DNA from: Claveliimonas acetigenes
GTDB taxonomy: Bacteria; Bacillota; Clostridia; Lachnospirales; Lachnospiraceae
Reading direction: 5' to 3'
Length of the DNA stretch: 64,000 bases
Assembly: GCF_025567385.1 (NCBI RefSeq)
Contig: NZ_JAOQJU010000009.1
Coordinates: 44,024 to 108,023, forward strand
Positions 14,811 through 22,948 of this stretch are shown piece by piece; within the stretch, counting starts at the first letter, position 1; each line of letters opens with the position of its first letter. The notes under the pieces were generated by a model, which saw only the letters and a list, made by a program, of their open reading frames with translations, had not been told where the DNA came from and made no database searches. Made by a program: the position numbers and the translations under genes.

Positions 14811-15992
14811 ATGAAGAAACTGATTTATCTGGATAATGCTGCGACAACGCAGGTAAGTGAAGAAGTGTTAAATGAAATGCTTCCTTTTTTCAGGCAGACA
14901 TACAGTAACCCATCTGCCGTATACAGCTTTGCAGGAGAGGGTAAGAAAGCAGTTGACCGTGCAAGGAAGCAGGCGGCGGAGTTAATTGGTGCAAATGTAG
15001 AAGAAATATATTTTACAGGCGGAGGAAGCGAGTCTGATAACTGGGCATTAAAGGCAGCTGCAGAGGCTTATTGCTCAAAGGGAAAACATATTATAACCAG
15101 TAAAATAGAGCATCATGCCATACTGCATACTTGTGAATATCTGGAGAAGCAGGGATAGGAGGTAACATATCTTGATGTAGATGAGGACGGGAAAATATCT
15201 CTTGAAGAACTCAGAGCTGCCATTCGCCCGGATACCATTTTGATATCGGTCATGGCGGCAAATAACGAGATTGGAACAATAGAACCGATTGCGGAAATAG
15301 GAAAGATTGCACATGAGAACGGCGTGTTGTTCCATACAGACGCAGTACAGGCATACGGACATATTCCAATAAATGTTGATGATATGGAAATAGACATGCT
15401 CTCTGCAAGTGGGCATAAATTTAATGGGCCAAAAGGAATCGGGATTTTGTATATCCGTAAAGGTGTAAAAATCCGTTCCTTTATACATGGTGGCGCACAG
15501 GAGAGGAACAGAAGGGCAGGAACTTCCAATGTGCCGGGAATTGTTGGATTTGGAAAGGCAGCAGAGATTGCCGGGGATACGATGGAATCAAGAACCAGGA
15601 AGGAGATAACATTGAGGGATCATTTGATAGAAAGAGTTTTATCAGAGATTCCCTATGTCAGGCTGAATGGGCATAAAACCGACAGACTGCCGAATAATGT
15701 GAACTTCTGTTTTCGGTTTATCGAAGGGGAATCATTGATGATTTTATTAGATCAGATAGGAGTGTGTGCTTCCAGCGGTTCGGCATGTACATCCGGCTCA
15801 TTAGATCCTTCCCATGTACTTCTTGCAATTGGACTCCCGCATGAGATTGCACATGGCTCATTGAGGATTACCCTGTCGGAAGAAACTACATTGGAGGATA
15901 TCGATTTTGTGGCAGATGAACTAAAGAAGATTGCCCTGAGACTGCGAAGAATGTCTCCGGTGTATGAGGATTTTGTAAAAAGCCAGAAGTGA
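14811..15992 (+). pseudogene. iscS: Cysteine desulfurase (IscS/NifS type) with an internal amber codon
   Basis: The two frames 14811-15158 and 15159-15992 are one continuous reading frame broken only by TAG at 15156-15158, where relatives have Tyr (QG-Y-EVTYLD). All catalytic parts are present: LDNAATT, the PLP lysine in SASGHKFNGPKG, and the active-site cysteine loop SSGSACTSGSL. Length is about 393 codons. Such enzymes move sulfur from cysteine to IscU, MnmA or rhodanese-type acceptors. One base change would restore it. A sequencing error, a recent mutation or low-level readthrough are all possible. Confidence 0.85.
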
Positions 15993-16022
15993 TGTGTTTT
16001 CAAAAAGAAAAGGAGACAGAAA

Positions 16023-16139
16023 ATGTATAGTGAAAAAGAAAATCCCAGTGGAGTAGGTACTGTTGGAAATGCAAAATGCGGCGATATTATGCGAATGTAT
16101 TTTGATATCGCAGAAAAAGCGGAAGATGGGGAATACTGA
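16023..16139 (+). pseudogene. IscU/NifU scaffold remnant with internal deletions
   Basis: The 38-codon frame MYSEK...NPSGVGTVGNAKCGDIMR...KAEDGEY keeps the start of an IscU scaffold, including the first cluster cysteine (NAKCGD). It lacks the segment between MYSEK and NPSGVG and nearly everything after MYFDI, where the other two cysteines lie. Intact members are about 125-145 residues. It sits between iscS and cysE, the normal place for iscU. The losses are in frame, so a short peptide would still be made, but it cannot assemble a cluster. Confidence 0.75.
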
Positions 16140-16140
16140 T

Positions 16141-17037
16141 ATGGGAAGATTGAATGAAGACAGGGTGGAAAGCATTGTTCAGTTAATATTGGATGATTAT
16201 ACCGATGAGAGAGCTGTCAACAAAACAGATTTATATAATCAGCCTGATAAGAAAGCAGTAATAGAAATCGTAGAAAAACTGTTGAAGATTCTTTATCCCG
16301 GATATTATAGCGACAAAGCATATAAAATTTACAGCCTGAGAAATAATATGTCTGCCACGATTGAAGATGTTATATTCCATTTAAAGAAGCAGACAATGAT
16401 TGTCTTAAAATATTGTGGGGCTTATCCGGGATGTGCAGATAATGATTTGGAGGAAAAAGCTCAGAATATGGTCTTTGATTTCATGGAGAAGATACCGCAG
16501 ATCAGAGCATATCTGGATACGGATATTCAGGCAGCATATGAGGGTGATCCGGCAGCAGGAAGTAAAGATGAGGTCATACTGTCTTATCCGGGGCTGTATG
16601 CAATTTCTGTTTACAGGATTGCCCATGAACTGTTCTTGCTGGGAGTGCCAATGATACCAAGAATTATGACGGAACATGCACACAGCGTTACCGGAATTGA
16701 CATTCATCCAGGCGCAACGATTGGAAAATATTTTTTTATGGATCATGGTACGGGAATTGTGATTGGGGAAACCACTGTAATCGGGGAACATGTCAAAGTG
16801 TACCAAGGGGTTACTTTAGGCGGATTATCAACAAAGGGCGGGCAGAAGCTTAAAGGAGTAAAGAGACATCCGACTATAAGGGATTATGTTACGATTTACT
16901 CGGGTTCTTCTATTTTAGGCGGTGATACGGTAATTGAAGAAAATGTTGTAGTGGGAGGAAATACATTTATTACTAAATCAATAAGCAAAGACACAAAAGT
17001 AAGCGTAAAAGATCAGGAATTGCAGTTTAAAAATTAG
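16141..17037 (+). CDS. cysE: Serine O-acetyltransferase (long N-terminal form)
   Basis: This 298-residue protein acetylates serine with acetyl-CoA to O-acetylserine, the acceptor for both CysK paralogs. A helical N-terminal region of about 170 residues precedes a left-handed beta-helix of hexapeptide repeats (IDIHPGATIGKYFFMDHGTG, IVIGETTVIGEHVKVYQGVT) with the catalytic His-Asp region and LGGLSTKGGQKLKG. The start ATG lies 1 base after the iscU remnant stop. This extended form is common in clostridia and Bacteroidetes. Its presence in the locus ties nif-like function to cysteine formation. Confidence 0.92.
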   Translation: MGRLNEDRVESIVQLILDDYTDERAVNKTDLYNQPDKKAVIEIVEKLLKILYPGYYSDKAYKIYSLRNNMSATIEDVIFHLKKQTMIVLKYCGAYPGCADNDLEEKAQNMVFDFMEKIPQIRAYLDTDIQAAYEGDPAAGSKDEVILSYPGLYAISVYRIAHELFLLGVPMIPRIMTEHAHSVTGIDIHPGATIGKYFFMDHGTGIVIGETTVIGEHVKVYQGVTLGGLSTKGGQKLKGVKRHPTIRDYVTIYSGSSILGGDTVIEENVVVGGNTFITKSISKDTKVSVKDQELQFKN

Positions 17038-17056
17038 GCCGGGCAGAGGTGATGGG

Positions 17057-18226
17057 ATGAAACATATATTATGTTTTGGTGATTCAAATACATATGGCCT
17101 GATTCCGAGAGAAGGCGGCAGGAATCTGAATATTTCTGTACAACAGATGGGTGTGATGCCTGCAGATGATTACATATGTATTGATACAAGAAGTGAAAAC
17201 GCATATCAGCATGGTCATATACCAGGAGCAGTCTGTTGGAATGACAATGGTGAAGACCTGAAGAGATTTCCGAAAGATAAAAAGCTGATTGTATATTGCA
17301 CTTATGGTGAAAAAAGCATTGTGATAACTGAAAAATTAATCCAAAAAGGATTTGAGGCTTACAACCTATCAGGAGGGTATCGGGAGTGGCTTTTGCATCA
17401 TTTTGAAGAATTAAATGCAGAGGAAGTCAGGAGATATGACAGACAGATGATTCTTCCCCAAGTTGGAAGTGAGGGACAGAAAAAACTAAAAAACTCCAGT
17501 GTATTGATTGTGGGGGCTGGAGGGCTTGGCTCCCCGGCAGCCTTATACCTTGCCGGTGCCGGAGTGGGTACGATTGGCATTATGGATGCGGATACGGTAA
17601 GCATCTCAAATCTTCAAAGGCAAATTATACATAACATGGAGACGGAATATGTGAATAAGGCAGAATCCGCAAAATTGTCTCTGCAAAAGCTGAACGACAG
17701 AATTGAGATAAAGGCATACCCACATGCATTAACGGTAGATAATGCAGAAGAAATTATCAGTAAATACGATTTTATCATTGATGCAGTGGATAATTTTGAA
17801 ACAAAATTTTTAATCAATGATGTCTGTGTTTTGTTGGAAAAAGCATTTTGCCATGCAGGGATTTTACAGTTTGAAGGACAGGTAATGACTTATGTGCCGG
17901 GAAACAATCCCTGTTATCGGTGTGTTTTTGAAGAAGTACCGGAAAGCGGCTCCATTCCCAATTGCAGTCAGGCGGGGATTATTGGCGCAGTTGCTGGCAT
18001 TATTGGGAGCATTCAGGCTTTGGAAGCGGTGAAATATTTGCTGGGAGTCGGGGAGCTGCTGACTGGGAAAATCTTTGTACTGGATGGGTTATCCATGAGG
18101 ACACGGATCGTATCTTTTAATAGTAAGAATGAAAGCTGCAAAGTGTGTGGCAGTCATAGGACAATAACCAATATCAGGGAAAATGCAGATGAATATATGA
18201 GGAAAGCGTGTATCCGGAAAAGATAA
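17057..18226 (+). CDS. Rhodanese-MoeB/ThiF fusion carrying a stray SGNH-hydrolase N-terminus
   Basis: The 389-residue protein begins with about 22 residues (KHILCFGDSNTYGLIPREGG) that match the front of SGNH/GDSL hydrolases, including block I Gly-Asp-Ser. It then becomes a rhodanese domain (about 30-115) with active cysteine VYCTYGEKS. From about 125 it is an E1-like adenylating domain: VGAGGLGSPAALYLAGAGVG, DxD-type DNFETK, and zinc pairs CYRC and CKVC. MoeB/ThiF/MoeZ proteins activate the C-terminal glycine of MoaD/ThiS-like sulfur carriers, and the rhodanese supplies sulfur. No carrier gene is visible here. The SGNH piece looks like another deletion fusion that happened to stay in frame. 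Confidence 0.85.
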   Translation: MKHILCFGDSNTYGLIPREGGRNLNISVQQMGVMPADDYICIDTRSENAYQHGHIPGAVCWNDNGEDLKRFPKDKKLIVYCTYGEKSIVITEKLIQKGFEAYNLSGGYREWLLHHFEELNAEEVRRYDRQMILPQVGSEGQKKLKNSSVLIVGAGGLGSPAALYLAGAGVGTIGIMDADTVSISNLQRQIIHNMETEYVNKAESAKLSLQKLNDRIEIKAYPHALTVDNAEEIISKYDFIIDAVDNFETKFLINDVCVLLEKAFCHAGILQFEGQVMTYVPGNNPCYRCVFEEVPESGSIPNCSQAGIIGAVAGIIGSIQALEAVKYLLGVGELLTGKIFVLDGLSMRTRIVSFNSKNESCKVCGSHRTITNIRENADEYMRKACIRKR

Positions 18227-18276
18227 TCTGTCATTTTTTTTGGATTGTAATATTAGCAGAAAGTCGAGATGGCAAT

Positions 18277-19728
18277 ATGGGAAAAATAAAATACTCCGGT
18301 GTGCGTGAAAGCAAGTCAGGAAGAATCAATGATTTGGGCACAACAGGAAAGGAAGTGGAGGAGAACTTTAAAAAAGGCTGTTTAAAAAAAGCTGACAGAA
18401 GTTTTGCACAGGGGCTGCAATGCCAGCAAATTAACAGTATGGCAGCACTAATGTCATTGAAGGATTCTGTTTTTATCTCCCATTCCCCGCAAGGGTGTGT
18501 GGGATGTTCCATTATGGCAGTTGACATGTACCGTGTAGGACAGGCGCACAGGGGGATTAAGAATATTAAAAACCCAAGGATTATCGTTACCAATATCGAC
18601 CAGAAGAGTGTTGTGTTCGGTGGGGAACAGAAACTGCGGGATTCTGTGAAAAAAGCAGTGGAACAATACAATCCGAAATTGGCATTTATTTATGCATCAT
18701 GCGCATCGGGAATTATCGGTGATGATATAGATGCCATTGCTTCTGACTTACAACAGGAATATCCGGATACGATTATGGTTCCGATTCATTGTGAAGGCTT
18801 TAAGTCTAAAATATGTGCCTCTGGTTTTGATGCCGCTTTCTTATCTATCAATAAGTACATATTAAAAAAAGAGAAAGTTCCAAAGGAAAAAGGGTTAGTC
18901 AACCTTTTTGCTCCGACAACAGTAAGCTTTGCAGACCAAAAGGAAATGGAACGCATGCTTTCACAAATCGGCATTCAGGTAAATTATATCCCATTTTACA
19001 GTTCTTTGGAAAAGATTAAGAAGATACCTGCGGCAGAGGCTTCCACGTCCATCTGTAAAGTATTTGCCGATGAGTTTATGAAAAGTTTGTGGGAGGATTA
19101 TGAAATTCCATATTCCCATACCGTAATGCCCATCGGTATCCGTAACACAGATAAATGGTATCGTGGTATTGCAAAAGTATTAGGAAAAGAAAAGGAAGTG
19201 GAAGAGATTATTGCTATGGAGCATAAACGCATAGAACCGCTGGTGGCAGAGATAAGAGAAAGGCTGCAGGGAAAACGGGTATTTATCTGCGGAGGAACAG
19301 GGCGTTCTTTTGCAGCGGCTGCTTTGATTGATGACTTTGGTATGGAGCTTGTGGGACTGGAAACGCCTACCTATGATGACGATGCTCAGGTTGATATTGA
19401 ATATCTCAATGGAATTCACAAAAATTTTGTGGTGGATATTGCAAATATGCAGCCATTTGAGCAGGCAAACCTTGTAAAAAAACTAAAACCGGATGCGTTT
19501 ATCGGAGTGCCGGAGTGGGCTGCAAAACTGGGTATCCCTACAACGCATGTTCTGGATGGCAAGCGCCCCACCATGGGATATGACGGATTATTATATCTGG
19601 GAAATAAAATTGCAGATCAGTTACAGAATCCGGGATTTAATGTGAAATTAGCAAAGCATGTGAAACTGCCATACAAAGATTCATGGTATGAAGAAAATGC
19701 ATTTAAATATATTGAAGGAGGTGTTTAG
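18277..19728 (+). CDS. Nitrogenase-like alpha (NifD-type) subunit 2
   Basis: This is a 483-residue component 1 alpha subunit, paralogous to the one at 6844. P-cluster ligands are Cys49, Cys74 (SHSPQGC) and Cys142 (ASCASGIIGDD). The cofactor cysteine lies in SICKVFADEFMKSLWEDYEIP. A histidine 10 residues before GYDG (THVLDGKRPTMGYDG) matches His442 of NifD in exact spacing. Gln191 and His195 are Cys180 and Phe184. The pair is thus equipped to hold a NifB-type cofactor by Cys and His but not to reduce N2 in the known way. The start chosen is ATG 18277; the frame is open upstream to 18208, overlapping the MoeB end. The ribosome site is weak. Confidence 0.9.
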   Translation: MGKIKYSGVRESKSGRINDLGTTGKEVEENFKKGCLKKADRSFAQGLQCQQINSMAALMSLKDSVFISHSPQGCVGCSIMAVDMYRVGQAHRGIKNIKNPRIIVTNIDQKSVVFGGEQKLRDSVKKAVEQYNPKLAFIYASCASGIIGDDIDAIASDLQQEYPDTIMVPIHCEGFKSKICASGFDAAFLSINKYILKKEKVPKEKGLVNLFAPTTVSFADQKEMERMLSQIGIQVNYIPFYSSLEKIKKIPAAEASTSICKVFADEFMKSLWEDYEIPYSHTVMPIGIRNTDKWYRGIAKVLGKEKEVEEIIAMEHKRIEPLVAEIRERLQGKRVFICGGTGRSFAAAALIDDFGMELVGLETPTYDDDAQVDIEYLNGIHKNFVVDIANMQPFEQANLVKKLKPDAFIGVPEWAAKLGIPTTHVLDGKRPTMGYDGLLYLGNKIADQLQNPGFNVKLAKHVKLPYKDSWYEENAFKYIEGGV

Positions 19729-19729
19729 G

Positions 19730-21019
19730 ATGTCACAGATATTGGAAAATCCAAGGGGAGGCTGTGTTCTGGCAGGAATCAATTCTGTTTTGGGCGCTTT
19801 GGACAAGGTATGTCCCATACTTCATGCGGGACCAGGCTGCTGTATGCAGACATCGGCAGCGGAACAGGGACAGTCAGGACATAAATCATCCTGCTTTGTC
19901 AGCAGTGTGTCGATTCCCTCAAGTAATATGCTGGAAAAAGAAGTGGTATTTGGCGGGACGGATAAGTTAAGGACTACCATTCAGGGCGCTATTGCTATTA
20001 TGGATGCAGATGCTTTTTTTGTACTGACAGGATGTACCGCAGGCATTATTGGCGATGATATCATCAGCGTTACACAGGAGTTTCAAGATAAGGGGCATGA
20101 AGTTTATTCAATTGATACGCCGGGATTTGCAGGAGACAGCAACCTAGGTTATGAAATAGTCTGGAATGCCATTATAGACCAGGTAATAGAAGAAGATATT
20201 CCGAAAGATGAGAAGCTTGTAAATATTTTCGGGATTGTTCCTTATCATGATCCATTCTGGAGCGGTACATTGGAAGAGATTGACCGTATATTGTCTTTGC
20301 TTGGGCTTAAAGTCAACACCTTTTTTACAAAACATCAGGGAATCAATGATATTAAAAAATGCTCAGGTGCAGCTTTGAATATTATTGTGAATCCATGGCT
20401 TTGGAATGGACCGGCAAAAAAATTTGAAGAAAAGTTCGGTGTTCCAAGCATAAGGATTCCGGGATTGTTTGTGGGGGCAACCGATACCACGAGATTTGTC
20501 AGAGAAGTTGCAAAAGCTCTTAGTTTAGATGATGAGCTGGTTGAAAAGGTAATTGCCGCAGAGGAGGACTATGTCTATCATTATCTGGCGCAATCCATAG
20601 GAGTGGTAAGCTGGAAACGGTTTGCCGTAGTTGCAGATGCAAGTAATGCAGTGGGAATCACAAGGTATCTGGCAAATGATTTCAGTTTTACTCCCGTACT
20701 CGTTATTATATCGGAACCGATATTCCGACAGGAAGACAAGGACAGAATTATTGCACAGATTAGCGATTTGGAATATGCGGTACCGCCAAGGATAGTGTTT
20801 ACAGCAGACCAATATGAGATTAACCAGGCTCTTTTAAATGAAGAAAAGGAGATAACCTTACTGATCGGCAGCAGCAATGAACGTGAAGTGGCGTTGGAAA
20901 AGGATATCCAGTTTATACTGGCATCTTTTCCAATGAATGAGAGACTGGTTTTTAACCGTACCTATGCAGGATACAGAGGAGGTCTGACATTTACAGAAGA
21001 TTTGTATGATAATCTATAA
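19730..21019 (+). CDS. Nitrogenase-like beta (NifK-type) subunit 2
   Basis: The 429-residue partner of D2 starts 1 base after its stop with GGAGGTGTTTAGG upstream. P-cluster cysteines are Cys12 (GGCVLAG), Cys37 (HAGPGC) and Cys102 (TGCTAGIIGDD). An additional Cys38 and Cys55 flank the middle. It shares the family's FGGTDKLRTTI and YAGYRGGLTFTEDLY segments with K1. The upstream in-frame ATG at 19688 lies inside D2 and is not needed. It is the last gene of the locus, and no clear terminator follows. Confidence 0.9.
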   Translation: MSQILENPRGGCVLAGINSVLGALDKVCPILHAGPGCCMQTSAAEQGQSGHKSSCFVSSVSIPSSNMLEKEVVFGGTDKLRTTIQGAIAIMDADAFFVLTGCTAGIIGDDIISVTQEFQDKGHEVYSIDTPGFAGDSNLGYEIVWNAIIDQVIEEDIPKDEKLVNIFGIVPYHDPFWSGTLEEIDRILSLLGLKVNTFFTKHQGINDIKKCSGAALNIIVNPWLWNGPAKKFEEKFGVPSIRIPGLFVGATDTTRFVREVAKALSLDDELVEKVIAAEEDYVYHYLAQSIGVVSWKRFAVVADASNAVGITRYLANDFSFTPVLVIISEPIFRQEDKDRIIAQISDLEYAVPPRIVFTADQYEINQALLNEEKEITLLIGSSNEREVALEKDIQFILASFPMNERLVFNRTYAGYRGGLTFTEDLYDNL

Positions 21020-21296
21020 TTGTTTTCGAGATGGTTCTGAACGATTATAACAATAACAAAAATAAAAAGACGGACATATTATCAGTATGGTAAATGGAAT
21101 GCTGGTACAACGCTTTTGATTCATGTGTACACTGGAAAAACTTATAAAATCCTTATTAAAGATTAATATTTGTTTAAGAAAATGTTACATCTACGGGCTT
21201 TTGTTGCATCTGAGAATCGGGAGTGCTATACTACATCTAGTGTAATATAATGATTCACTGGTAAGATTTTGCGGGATACGGGAGAAAAAGTTTAAG
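21020..21296. other. Intergenic boundary with a protein-like remnant
   Basis: A short open frame ending at TAA 21164-21166 reads RTYYQYGKWNAGTTLLIHVY, then TGKTYKILIKD, without a start codon. It resembles the tail of a secreted or repeat protein but I cannot name it. From about 21170 the sequence is AT-rich with a possible -10 (TATACT near 21228). This marks the end of the accessory locus and the promoter region of the deacetylase. Confidence 0.3.
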
Positions 21297-22904
21297 ATGG
21301 AACAGAGGAGAAATGAGGGGAATACTGGCAGAACAGAAAGATATACAGGCCGTGGAGAAAGCCGGAATTCACGCGCGAGGGAAGGCACCGAAAGCAGCCG
21401 GAATTCACGTGCGAGGGTAAGCACTGAAAGCAGCCGGAATTCACGTACGAGGGCGGGCACCGAAAGCAGAACGCCGCGTACCGGGGCAGGCACCGGGAGC
21501 CGGAATCCGCGTGTAGGAGCAAGCGCCGGTGGCCGGAATGTAAGCACAGGGAATAGCCGTGCCGGCGGAAACCGGTATACGGATGGCAGGAATGCCTATC
21601 CCGGCGGTGTGCTGAGTGAAGAAGAGGAACTGGCACGCAGAAGAGCAGAGCGGGAGCGCCGCCGCCGCAGAGAGAAGGCAAGGCGGATTAAGAAGAGAAG
21701 GCAGTGCATAGGCGCTATGCTGATATGTTTCCTGGTACTGACTACTGTGTTTACTGTAAGGGCGGTCGGGCAGCGAAGGCATGTGGATATTACTCTGAAG
21801 GTGGATGCCGCATCCATGCTGCAGGAAGAGGAGATACCTGAATTTACGGCAAAGGCAAGCTGCGCAGATAAGAAAAGCGATGTGATGCTGGACAGGAAGT
21901 CGAAATATATTGTGCAGGATCTTCTGGATGAACTGAACGCAGGAAAGGGATATACTCTGAAATGTGATGCCGACGGAACCGAAGAAGGTAAGTATTCCAT
22001 TAAGATAAAACTTTCTAAAGATATGAAGGAACGGCTTGATTCCGAATGGAAGAACAGGGTCACGATGAATATGGAGAACGGAACGCTTACAGTCAAAAAT
22101 AAGATTGGTGAGTGGGATGGAGACAAGTTCAAGACATGGGAGGGAGACTATGTGACTTCCCAGTTTGTGGAATCCGAAGGCGATACATATTATTTTGATG
22201 CTGATGGGAACAAAGTGACCGGTGAGAAGCAGATTGGTTTTTACGATTGTGTTTTCGATGAAGAAGGGAAGATGGAGTCAAGAGAGAGTCGTCTGGATCC
22301 CAATAAACCGATGATGGCGCTGACTTTTGACGATGGTCCCGGAGAACGGACCGGAGAATTATTGGATGTTCTTGAGAAATATAATGCCCATGCAACTTTC
22401 TTTATGCAGGGAGTGAATATACCGGGATACGAAGCTGAAGTGGCAAGAATGCTCCAAATCGGATGTGAACTGGGCAATCATTCTTACGACCATCCCCAGC
22501 TTTCTACACTTGATGCAGCCGGTATACAGAAACAGATAGGTGATACGAATGACTTAATCCGGGGCGCAGCCGGAAAACCTGCTACAGTGCTGAGGCCGCC
22601 TTATGGCGATATTGATGATAATGTGAAGGCAAATGTAGGTCTTCCCATGATTCTGTGGAACATAGATACCTTAGACTGGAAGACGATGGATGCGCAGGCA
22701 ACGATTAATAATGTATTGTGCAATGCTGATGATGGCGATATTGTTTTGATGCATGATATTCATAGTCCTTCTGTGGATGCAGCAATTTATCTGATTCCGA
22801 AGTTGATTGAAGATGGATATCAGCTCGTAACAGTAAGTGAGATGGCAGAAGCAAGAGGAATTACCATGGAGAATGGTGCGGTTTATACAGATTTCAATAA
22901 GTAA
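21297..22904 (+). CDS. Membrane-anchored polysaccharide deacetylase with Arg/Ser-rich repeat tail
   Basis: The 535-residue protein has an N-terminal cytoplasmic tail (1-110) rich in Arg, Ser, Gly and Thr, made of 12-residue repeats around SRNSRAR. A charged segment and one membrane helix (about 140-160) follow, then a beta-rich extracellular linker. The NodB domain begins near 340 with MALTFDDGPGERTGE, HSYDHPQ and RPPYGD, giving the Asp-His-His metal triad. It probably removes acetyl groups from peptidoglycan or another cell-surface glycan. The three best repeats are 36 bp apart in DNA (21359-21470), so the tail may vary in length. Confidence 0.85.
   Translation: MEQRRNEGNTGRTERYTGRGESRNSRAREGTESSRNSRARVSTESSRNSRTRAGTESRTPRTGAGTGSRNPRVGASAGGRNVSTGNSRAGGNRYTDGRNAYPGGVLSEEEELARRRAERERRRRREKARRIKKRRQCIGAMLICFLVLTTVFTVRAVGQRRHVDITLKVDAASMLQEEEIPEFTAKASCADKKSDVMLDRKSKYIVQDLLDELNAGKGYTLKCDADGTEEGKYSIKIKLSKDMKERLDSEWKNRVTMNMENGTLTVKNKIGEWDGDKFKTWEGDYVTSQFVESEGDTYYFDADGNKVTGEKQIGFYDCVFDEEGKMESRESRLDPNKPMMALTFDDGPGERTGELLDVLEKYNAHATFFMQGVNIPGYEAEVARMLQIGCELGNHSYDHPQLSTLDAAGIQKQIGDTNDLIRGAAGKPATVLRPPYGDIDDNVKANVGLPMILWNIDTLDWKTMDAQATINNVLCNADDGDIVLMHDIHSPSVDAAIYLIPKLIEDGYQLVTVSEMAEARGITMENGAVYTDFNK
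21359..21470 (+). repeat. 36-bp in-frame tandem repeat in the deacetylase N-terminus
   Basis: GCCGGAATTCACG recurs at 36-base spacing three times, with decayed continuation to about 21540. Each unit encodes 12 residues. Confidence 0.7.
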
Positions 22905-22911
22905 GAACAGA

Positions 22912-22948
22912 AAAAGAATCGGAGAATTTAATTCTCCGATTCTTTTTT
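22912..22948. terminator. Bidirectional terminator between the deacetylase and prs
   Basis: AAAAGAATCGGAGAAT and ATTCTCCGATTCTTTT form a 16-bp stem with a 3-base loop and T or A tracts on both sides. It serves both convergent genes. Confidence 0.9.

Noticed and set aside
15156..15158. Programmed amber recoding (for example pyrrolysine) in iscS
   Set aside because: No pyl genes are visible, relatives have Tyr here, and adjacent genes are decaying, so a nonsense mutation is simpler.
20144..20877. Several minus-strand frames across nifD2 and nifK2
   Set aside because: They run opposite strongly conserved coding sequence and contain no recognisable domains.
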